A stretch of 11,322 bases of DNA from Acidobacteriota bacterium. Lineage in GTDB: Bacteria > Acidobacteriota > Vicinamibacteria > Vicinamibacterales > JACQTH01. Shown piece after piece: positions 5,727 through 11,322 of this stretch (position 1 is the stretch's first letter; every line of letters starts with the position of its first letter). A program made the translations under genes and the position numbers. The notes under the pieces are model-generated. The model was not told the DNA's origin. It saw only the letters and a list, made by a program, of their open reading frames with translations, and ran no database searches. The stretch covers positions 1 through 11,322 of the forward strand of contig JACQTH010000107.1 in assembly GCA_016210935.1 (NCBI GenBank). The letters run 5' to 3'.

Positions 5727-5736
5727 CTGACGACTC

Positions 5737-7596
5737 ATGTCCATGCGCATTCGTCTCCGGGGCAGCCTCTTCCTGATAATAGGACTGTCGCTCGTCGCGC
5801 TGCCGGCGATCCCCTCGGCTGACACGCCGATGATGCCCCTCGAGGAGATTCGGCCGGGCATGAAAGGCGTGGGCCAGACCGTCTTCACGGGCAGCCGCAT
5901 CGAAGAGTTTCAAGTCGACATTCTCGGCGTGCTCCGGAACGTGATTGGCCCGAAGCGCGGCCTTATTCTCGCGCGCCTGTCCGGCGGACCGCTCGCGCAG
6001 TCCGGCGTCATCGCCGGAATGAGCGGCAGCCCGGTATATGTCGATGGCCGGCTCATCGGCGCCGTCTCGTACGCGCTGGGCGCGTTCTCGAAAGAACCGA
6101 TCGCGGGGATCACGCCGATCGCCGAAATGATCGAGCTGGCCGCGCTCGACACCCCGCGCGCTCCGATGAAAGCCGCCCGCCTGGAGCTTCCGGTCACCCG
6201 CGAAGGCCTTGCGGCGGCGCTCCGTCAGAGTCTTTCCTCCTTCCGGCCGTTCGCCGAACGGTCCAGCGACGTGCAGGCCGTCGGCGCTCCCGAACTCAGC
6301 GCGCTCGCGTCGATGCTGCGTCCAATCGCGACGCCGCTCGTGATGAGCGGTTTCCATCCGGACGTTGGCGGGCTCGTGGCCGGCGCGTTTCGCGACTCCG
6401 GGTTCGAGCCCGCAGGCGCCGGAGGCGGCTCGGTGCCCGTCCTCACTCGTCCTGGCTCAACGGCGCCGCTTCGGCCGGGTGACGCAGTGGGCGTCAACCT
6501 CATCACCGGGGACCTGTCGCTCGGCGGGGTCGGCACGGTCACTCATATCGACGGAAACAAGGTGTACGCGTTCGGCCATCCGTTCTACAACCTCGGGCCG
6601 ACGCAGTTTCCGATGACCCGCGCGCACGTCCATACGGTGCTGCCGAGCCTGTTCTCGTCCATCAAGATTGCGGAGACCGGCGACATCATCGGCACGTTCC
6701 AGCAGGATCGATCGACGACGATCGCGGGCCAGCTCGGGGCCGGCCCGAGGCTCATCCCCGTCGAGATCGGGCTCGAAACGGCGAGGGGCGTCAAGAAAGA
6801 TCTCACGTTCAAGATCGTCGAAGATCAGCTCTTTACGCCGCTGCTGACGTACGTGTCGATCCTGAACAGCCTGACGTCCTACGAGCGCGAGTTCGGCGCC
6901 GCCACCTTCACCGTCAAGGGTCAGGCGACGGTTAAGAAGCACGACCCGATCGCCTTCGAAGACATTTTTACAGGCGACGCGCCGTCGATGGGCGCGGCCA
7001 CCTATGTCGTCGCGCCGATCGCGTTCCTGATGAACAACGACTTCGAGCGCGTCGAGCTGGAGAGTCTGAAGCTCTCCATCGCGACGAGCGAGCAGCCAAA
7101 GACCGCCACCATCGAGCGGGCCTGGCTCGACACCGTGAGGCCGAGGCCCGGCCGGCCGGCCACATTGAAGCTCCTGATGCGGACGTATCGTGGCGATGAG
7201 GTGACCCACACGGTGCCCATCGACATCCCCGCCAACGCGTCCGGCACCGTCTCCATCATGGTCTCCGATGGTTCGCGCCTGGCCCAGTGGGAGCAGCGCG
7301 AAGTGCGCCAGTCGCTCAAGCCGAGCGGCGTCGCCAACGCCATCCGGGCGCTGAACCACGCGCGCAAGAACAATCGCTTGTACATCAAGCTCCTCAGCTC
7401 CGACGCCGGAGCCGTCATCAACGGCGAGCTGCTCTCGGCCCTGCCGCCCTCGGTTCTGTCGGTCCTCGAAGGGGATCGCAACAGCGGCAACTTCACGCCG
7501 CTCCGGAGCGCGACCATCGGTGAATGGGAAGTCGCCACCGATCACGCCGTCTCGGGTGTCCGCTTCCTGACCGTCAACCTGGATTCGATCAATTGA
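5737..7596 (+). CDS. Exported SpoIVB/S55-like peptidase-domain protein
   Basis: The 619-residue protein starts with a Sec signal peptide (MRIRLR, then hydrophobic LFLIIGLSLVALPAIPSA, cleavage near Ala28), so it acts in the periplasm or on the outer side of the membrane. The segment GMSGSPVYVDGRLIGAVSYA (94-113) closely resembles the catalytic-Ser region of SpoIVB (family S55), with candidate nucleophile Ser96. VGTVTHIDGNKVYAFGHPF (265-283) resembles the SpoIVB His region, with candidate His281. The Ser motif comes first here, the opposite of SpoIVB. Residues about 440-619 are beta-rich with no motif I recognise. The start is ATG 5737 or ATG 5743; neither has a strong ribosome binding site. 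The stop overlaps the TTG start of the propeller gene, so they form an operon. Similar proteins occur in Acidobacteriota, to my knowledge without a proven role. Proteolytic activity and target are unknown. Confidence 0.85.
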   Translation: MSMRIRLRGSLFLIIGLSLVALPAIPSADTPMMPLEEIRPGMKGVGQTVFTGSRIEEFQVDILGVLRNVIGPKRGLILARLSGGPLAQSGVIAGMSGSPVYVDGRLIGAVSYALGAFSKEPIAGITPIAEMIELAALDTPRAPMKAARLELPVTREGLAAALRQSLSSFRPFAERSSDVQAVGAPELSALASMLRPIATPLVMSGFHPDVGGLVAGAFRDSGFEPAGAGGGSVPVLTRPGSTAPLRPGDAVGVNLITGDLSLGGVGTVTHIDGNKVYAFGHPFYNLGPTQFPMTRAHVHTVLPSLFSSIKIAETGDIIGTFQQDRSTTIAGQLGAGPRLIPVEIGLETARGVKKDLTFKIVEDQLFTPLLTYVSILNSLTSYEREFGAATFTVKGQATVKKHDPIAFEDIFTGDAPSMGAATYVVAPIAFLMNNDFERVELESLKLSIATSEQPKTATIERAWLDTVRPRPGRPATLKLLMRTYRGDEVTHTVPIDIPANASGTVSIMVSDGSRLAQWEQREVRQSLKPSGVANAIRALNHARKNNRLYIKLLSSDAGAVINGELLSALPPSVLSVLEGDRNSGNFTPLRSATIGEWEVATDHAVSGVRFLTVNLDSIN

Positions 7597-9839
7597 ACGT
7601 CCCTCGCGGTCGTCTTCTGACACTCTGCCTCATGGTGACGGCGCTGGCCGCCGTCTCGTGGGCGGCCTCCCCCATCATCTGGCAGGTCTCTACTCAATCG
7701 GAGCTGCTGGAGGGCGAGGTCGAGAACCTGTCCATCGACAGCAACGGCCGGCTCGTCCTCGCTCCGGCGACCGAGCTCGTCGAGGAGACGACGGCGCCTT
7801 TTCTCTGGACGATTCTTCAGGCCGGAGACGGCGCGATCTATCTCGGCAGCGGGAACGAAGGAAAAGTCTTTCGGGTGCCCCCCGGGGGAAAGGCGTCTGT
7901 CTTCTATGATGCGCCGGAGCTCGAAGTGCATGCGCTGGCGCAGGGACTGGACGGATCGATCTATGTAGGGACCTCACCTGAAGGAAAGATCTACAAGGTT
8001 GACGCTTCCGGCTCGGCTGCCGTGTTTTTCGATCCGGACGACAAATATATCTGGTCGCTCGTGTTCGATCGCGCCGGGACGCTCTTCGCCGGCACGGGCG
8101 AGAAGGGCATCGTGTACAAGATCGGCGCCGACGGCAAAGGCACGCCCCTCTATCGCACCGAAACCACGCATGCCGTGTCGCTCGTGCTCGATCGATCCGG
8201 CAACCTGATCGTCGGAACAGAGTCGCCCGGCAAGGTCTTCCGAATCGACAGCCTGGGCAAGGCCTTCGTGCTCCTCGATTCGTCGTTCCGCGAGATCCAC
8301 GCCCTTCGGTTCGACGAGAAGGGCAACCTCTACGCAGCCGCAGTCAGCGCCCGGGCGCCCGCGCAGGAAACGCCGCCGGGCCGCGGCGTGCCCGAAATGC
8401 CTCAGCCGGCGCCGACACCGTCGGTCTCTACAGAAATCACGTCCATCTCGATCGGGACCCTCGCCGTGCAACCGGGGGCGCCCGATCAGCGGCCGGCTCG
8501 CCGGGAGGACCGCCGGAATCTCAAAGGCGCGGTCTACCGGATTGCGCCCGACGGCGTGTGGGACATCGTCTGGGAGTCGCGTGAAGACTCGCCGTATGAC
8601 GTGTCGTTCGACGCGGCGGATGGCGTCATTATCGGGACCGGCAACGAAGGAAAGATCTTCCGTGTCGCGGGCGATCCGGCGCAGGTCACGCTGCTGACGC
8701 GCGCGGCGGCGCAGCAGATCACGATGTTTCTGGCCGACAGCGCCGGCCGCAACTACTACGCCACTGCGAACCCGGGCAAGTTGTTCCGGCTGGCTTCCAC
8801 CCGAACCAATCGTGGCTCCTACCAATCAAAGGTGCGCGACGCCGAGACGGTCGCCGCGTGGGGAACGATCAGCTGGCGGGGAACCGCGCCAGCGGGGGGC
8901 AGCATCGAGCTGTTCACGCGATCGGGCAACACCGCCATGCCCGACGCCACGTGGAGCGACTGGGCCGGTCCGTACAGGAACTCCGTCGGCGAGCAGATTG
9001 CCAGCCCCAAAGCCCGCTACCTTCAGTGGAAAGCCGTCCTCGCCGGCAAGGATGACAGCCCCGTCTTGACGTCGGTCACAGCCGCCTTCCTGCCGCGCAA
9101 TCTCAGGCCAAAAGTGAACGAGATCACGGTTCATCCGCCGGGCACGGTCTTTCAAAGGCCGTTCTCGACCGGCGAGCTGGAGATCGCCGGCCTGGCAGAG
9201 GATGCGACGACGACGCGGCCGTCTGCATCCGCGCCCCTCCAAGGACAGCCGGCGCCGGGGCTGGGGCAGATTCCCGCGCTGGGCCGGCGGATCTATCAGA
9301 AGGGGCTGCAAACCTTCGTCTGGCGATCGGAAGACGAGAACGACGACACGCTGGTCTTCGATGTTCTCTATCGCCGCGAGGGAGAAACATCCTGGAAGAC
9401 GCTGAAGCGCTCGCTGGCCGACCCGATTTTCGTGTGGGACACGACCTCGGTGCCGAATGGCACCTATTTCGTGAAGATCCAGGCCTCCGACGCGCCTTCC
9501 AACCCGCCAGGCATGGCGCTGGTCGGCGAGCTCGAAAGCACCAGCTTCGATATCGACAATACGCCGCCGACGGTCACGATGCAGACCGTGCGACGACAGG
9601 GCGAGCGGTACGTCCTGTCGTTCGAAGTTCGCGACGAACAGTCGCCCATCCAGCGCGTCGAGTACTCACTGGATGCGGACCGCTGGCAGCGGATCTATCC
9701 GCGTGACGGGATCGCGGATTCCCGTGTCGAACAGTTCGATCTGGAGCTCACCGCTGAGGCGGCATCGAAGAGTGTCGTGATTCGCGTGGTCGATGCGATG
9801 AACAACGTCGCGACCGCGCGAGGGGAGGTAAAGAAGTAG
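7593..9839 (+). CDS. Exported seven-bladed beta-propeller protein with C-terminal Ig-like modules
   Basis: The start TTG at 7593 overlaps the previous stop as TTGA and gives a clean signal peptide: MNVPRGR, hydrophobic LLTLCLMVTALAAV, SWA-A cleavage near residue 24. The alternative ATG at 7632 would lose the basic n-region. Seven degenerate repeats ending in G-K-[VIL]-[FY]-[RK]-[VIL] lie near residues 90, 131, 172, 213, 311, 353 and 395 (GNEGKVFRV, SPEGKIYKV, EKGIVYKI, SPGKVFRI, LKGAVYRI, NEGKIFRV, NPGKLFRL), as in NHL/sensor-type propellers. A Pro-rich insertion (about 252-309) interrupts the fifth blade. Residues about 410-500 look like a discoidin/galactose-binding-type sandwich (WSDW). 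Residues about 505-748 hold two Ig/FN3-like modules (DTTSVPNGTYFVKIQASD; IDNTPPTVTM; VVDAMNNVA). No catalytic motif is visible. It probably binds a ligand or acts as a scaffold for the S55-like protein; the exact function is unknown. The product is 748 residues. Confidence 0.85.
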   Translation: MNVPRGRLLTLCLMVTALAAVSWAASPIIWQVSTQSELLEGEVENLSIDSNGRLVLAPATELVEETTAPFLWTILQAGDGAIYLGSGNEGKVFRVPPGGKASVFYDAPELEVHALAQGLDGSIYVGTSPEGKIYKVDASGSAAVFFDPDDKYIWSLVFDRAGTLFAGTGEKGIVYKIGADGKGTPLYRTETTHAVSLVLDRSGNLIVGTESPGKVFRIDSLGKAFVLLDSSFREIHALRFDEKGNLYAAAVSARAPAQETPPGRGVPEMPQPAPTPSVSTEITSISIGTLAVQPGAPDQRPARREDRRNLKGAVYRIAPDGVWDIVWESREDSPYDVSFDAADGVIIGTGNEGKIFRVAGDPAQVTLLTRAAAQQITMFLADSAGRNYYATANPGKLFRLASTRTNRGSYQSKVRDAETVAAWGTISWRGTAPAGGSIELFTRSGNTAMPDATWSDWAGPYRNSVGEQIASPKARYLQWKAVLAGKDDSPVLTSVTAAFLPRNLRPKVNEITVHPPGTVFQRPFSTGELEIAGLAEDATTTRPSASAPLQGQPAPGLGQIPALGRRIYQKGLQTFVWRSEDENDDTLVFDVLYRREGETSWKTLKRSLADPIFVWDTTSVPNGTYFVKIQASDAPSNPPGMALVGELESTSFDIDNTPPTVTMQTVRRQGERYVLSFEVRDEQSPIQRVEYSLDADRWQRIYPRDGIADSRVEQFDLELTAEAASKSVVIRVVDAMNNVATARGEVKK

Positions 9840-9849
9840 GTTCGTGCCC

Positions 9850-10626
9850 CTAGCTGTCCAGCTTGCCCCGGACCCTCGTGTGGGCCAGCAGCCAGACCAT
9901 ATTGACGGCCACCGGCGAGTCGCCAAGACCGCGCGCCGGCTCGAACCGGGCGCGCGACGCCGCTTCGAGCAGCCGGAGCATTTCCCCCGCTTCCCTCCCG
10001 CGCGCGCCGGTTCCCTGACGCGTGACTTCCTGCGCCTGCAGGAACTCCAGGTGCGTCAGCAGTCCCTCGCGCGTGACGACCGCCGAGAGCGCGAACACGG
10101 CGTCTTCGCTGGGACCGCTGACCCAGACGACCGTGTCGTTCTGGGGGCGCGGCAACTGCATCCTCCGGCCATCGAGGCGGACAGGATTGAGGTTCGATCC
10201 CGGTGACGAGAGCGCATCCATCATGGCGGCAATCGAGTCGGAGCGTGCCACGGTGGCGAAATAGAACATCGCCATCAGGATCCCGACACTCGCGGCCGTG
10301 AAGGCCGCGCCACCCAGGCCCGCCCACACCAGATGCATGTCATAGAACAGATCCTGCAGCATCGAGGCCCACGACGTCTGGCGCTCCGCATCGAGCCGGC
10401 CGACGATGCCCGCGCGCAGCCCGCTGAGATCGGTCGCGTGCTCCTGCCGGATCTCGGCGGCCGCTCTGACAGCCTCGCCGACGAACGACACCTGATGTAA
10501 TTCGAAGTTGCAGCGGCGGCACGCGTTCAAATGCGACTGCACGGCCGATCGCTCCGCGATCGGCAGCTCGCCGTCATGAAACGCCGCCAAACGGCGCCGA
10601 ACGCCTCGGCATCCCAGCGCTTTCAT
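9850..10626 (-). CDS. Membrane-anchored anti-sigma factor with zf-HC2 zinc finger
   Basis: The 258-residue protein begins with a zinc-binding anti-sigma (ZAS) signature: Cys6, His32, Cys36 and Cys39 (HLNACRRC). This is followed by a linker, one membrane helix (about 99-127, VWAGLGG to MAMFYFATVA) and an outer domain (about 128-258). In the family the cytoplasmic finger domain holds the partner ECF sigma factor inactive until a signal releases it. The outer domain shows VVWVSGPSEDAVFALSAVV (about 167-185) and is not a family I can name. Its ATG at 10626 overlaps the sigma stop as ATGA, indicating coupled, stoichiometric synthesis. Its stop (TAG, 9850-9852) faces the propeller gene end across 10 bp, with no terminator between them. 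HX3CX2C with an upstream Cys can be redox-sensitive in some relatives; whether it is here is unknown. Confidence 0.88.
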   Translation of the reverse strand: MKALGCRGVRRRLAAFHDGELPIAERSAVQSHLNACRRCNFELHQVSFVGEAVRAAAEIRQEHATDLSGLRAGIVGRLDAERQTSWASMLQDLFYDMHLVWAGLGGAAFTAASVGILMAMFYFATVARSDSIAAMMDALSSPGSNLNPVRLDGRRMQLPRPQNDTVVWVSGPSEDAVFALSAVVTREGLLTHLEFLQAQEVTRQGTGARGREAGEMLRLLEAASRARFEPARGLGDSPVAVNMVWLLAHTRVRGKLDS

Positions 10627-11249
10627 AGGTCACCCAGCTCCCGTGCCCCCGACAACTGCAGCCGCAGTGCGCCCCGAGCCCGCGTCAACCGCGACTTGAC
10701 CGTCCCGATGTTGATACCGAGCGAGAAGGCAATCTCCTCGTAGCTCAGACCTTCGATCTCGCGAAGAATGACGGCGGTGCGCTGGTCGAACGGCAGCTGG
10801 TCGAGCGCCGACCACACACGCGTGGCGAGCTCCTTCTGCTGGAGCACGCCATCGGGGGCGGTACGACCGCCGGGATCGGTCAGCTCGCCGTGCTGCAGAA
10901 CGTGATCGTCGAGCGAAACCTGCGATCCGCGGCGCCGGCGGTTCCACCAGCGCTGACGGTTCCGCGCCTGATTGATGACAATGCGGTAGATCCAGGTGCG
11001 GAGCGCCGACTGGCCACGGAAGCGCGCGATGGTCCGAAAAACGCGAAGAAAGACCTCTTGGGATAGATCCAGCGCTTCTTCGTGGTCGCCGAGAAGGTGA
11101 AGCGCCAGTTGGAACACCATCCGCTGGTGTTCCGACAGCAGTTCCGCGCACGCCTGTTCGTCCCCGACTGCGCACCGTTGGATAAGTTCCGCTTCGGCAT
11201 TCGCCTCAGCGGCATCCGGAGTCCAGGCTATGGCCCGAGGCTGCTTCAA
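10623..11249 (-). CDS. ECF-type RNA polymerase sigma factor
   Basis: A 208-residue sigma70-family factor of the extracytoplasmic-function class. Region 2 spans about residues 35-97 (HQRMVFQLALHLLGDHEEALDLSQEVFLRVF, then GQSALRTWIYRIVINQARNRQR). Region 4 spans about residues 145-200 (LDQLPFDQRTAVILREIEGLSYEEIA, SLGINIGTVKSRLTRAR as the helix-turn-helix). Regions 1 and 3 are absent, as expected. I chose the TTG at 11249: GGGGG lies 8 nt upstream, and the frame's earlier GTG at 11285 sits inside a candidate -10 element. No in-frame ATG exists before region 2. It is co-translated with the anti-sigma factor. No target promoter consensus can be derived from one window, and neither gene-pair promoter here looks like a typical ECF site. 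Confidence 0.94.
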   Translation of the reverse strand: MKQPRAIAWTPDAAEANAEAELIQRCAVGDEQACAELLSEHQRMVFQLALHLLGDHEEALDLSQEVFLRVFRTIARFRGQSALRTWIYRIVINQARNRQRWWNRRRRGSQVSLDDHVLQHGELTDPGGRTAPDGVLQQKELATRVWSALDQLPFDQRTAVILREIEGLSYEEIAFSLGINIGTVKSRLTRARGALRLQLSGARELGDL

Positions 11250-11257
11250 CGTGAGTT

Positions 11258-11262
11258 CCCCC
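11258..11262 (-). promoter_or_regulatory. Candidate ribosome binding site for the sigma factor
   Basis: GGGGG followed by AACTCACG and then TTG (11249). It is an imperfect Shine-Dalgarno match at acceptable spacing, used to support the TTG start over the GTG at 11285. Confidence 0.45.
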
Positions 11263-11283
11263 GACAAGGGACGGTCTCCGACC

Positions 11284-11292
11284 ACTATAGCA
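11284..11292 (-). promoter_or_regulatory. Candidate extended -10 element of the sigma/anti-sigma operon
   Basis: TGCTATAGT on the minus strand (TATAGT at 11289-11284) would start RNA near 11277, giving a leader of about 28 nt to the TTG at 11249. No recognisable -35 lies 16-18 bp upstream in the remaining sequence, so this rests on the extended -10 alone. The upstream region is cut by the window edge. Confidence 0.35.
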
Positions 11293-11322
11293 GTTAGACC
11301 CCCAAATGGCTGAAATGTTCCG

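Noticed and set aside
6457..7623. Long minus-strand open frame of 388 codons opposite the S55-like gene
   Set aside because: Compositionally shadow-like (Asp/Arg-rich, no motifs) and antisense to a gene with a signal peptide and S55 motifs.
1..11322. CRISPR array, tRNA, rRNA, transposase or phage genes
   Set aside because: No spaced direct repeats, cloverleaf, rRNA segments or recombinase motifs were seen.

Overview
The window is high-GC bacterial chromosome. Gene content (an AroDE fusion heading a trp operon, and a secreted S55-type protein paired with a secreted beta-propeller protein) points to Acidobacteriota, possibly the Vicinamibacteria side. That placement is inference from gene types, not a computed classification.

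Positions 1-5213, minus strand, hold a tryptophan operon read right to left: aroDE (fused 3-dehydroquinate dehydratase and shikimate dehydrogenase), trpE, trpG, trpD and trpC, the last running off the left edge. TrpE and TrpG form anthranilate synthase, TrpD adds the phosphoribosyl group, and TrpC makes indole-3-glycerol phosphate. Two shikimate-pathway steps therefore sit under the same control as the Trp branch.

Positions 5214-5736 are the control region and the most informative part of the window. A sigma70-type promoter (TTGACA / TATTGT, minus strand) drives a 36-codon leader peptide with three consecutive Trp codons. A Rho-independent terminator follows, about 30 nt beyond the leader stop codon. 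Three mutually exclusive pairings (1:2, 2:3, 3:4) can be drawn by hand, so this is a complete ribosome-mediated trp attenuator. The leader mRNA appears to have only about 11 nt ahead of its AUG and no Shine-Dalgarno sequence. A second promoter (TTGAGC / TATAAT) fires the other way, toward the plus-strand genes, through a 5' leader with two strong hairpins.

Positions 5737-9839, plus strand, hold two stop/start-overlapping genes for exported proteins. The first is a SpoIVB/S55-like protein whose Ser motif lies N-terminal to its His motif, the reverse of SpoIVB. The second is a large protein with a seven-bladed propeller followed by Ig-like modules. Both have signal peptides, so they probably work together outside the cytoplasmic membrane.

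Positions 9850-11249, minus strand, hold an ECF sigma factor and its overlapping zinc-finger, single-pass membrane anti-sigma factor, convergent with the propeller gene and separated from it by only 10 bp.

Small GC-rich palindromes, several sharing a GCCCGGC-N4-GCCGGGC core, sit at gene junctions in the trp operon and seem to have reshaped one start codon and one stop codon. No tRNA, rRNA, CRISPR array or transposase was seen.
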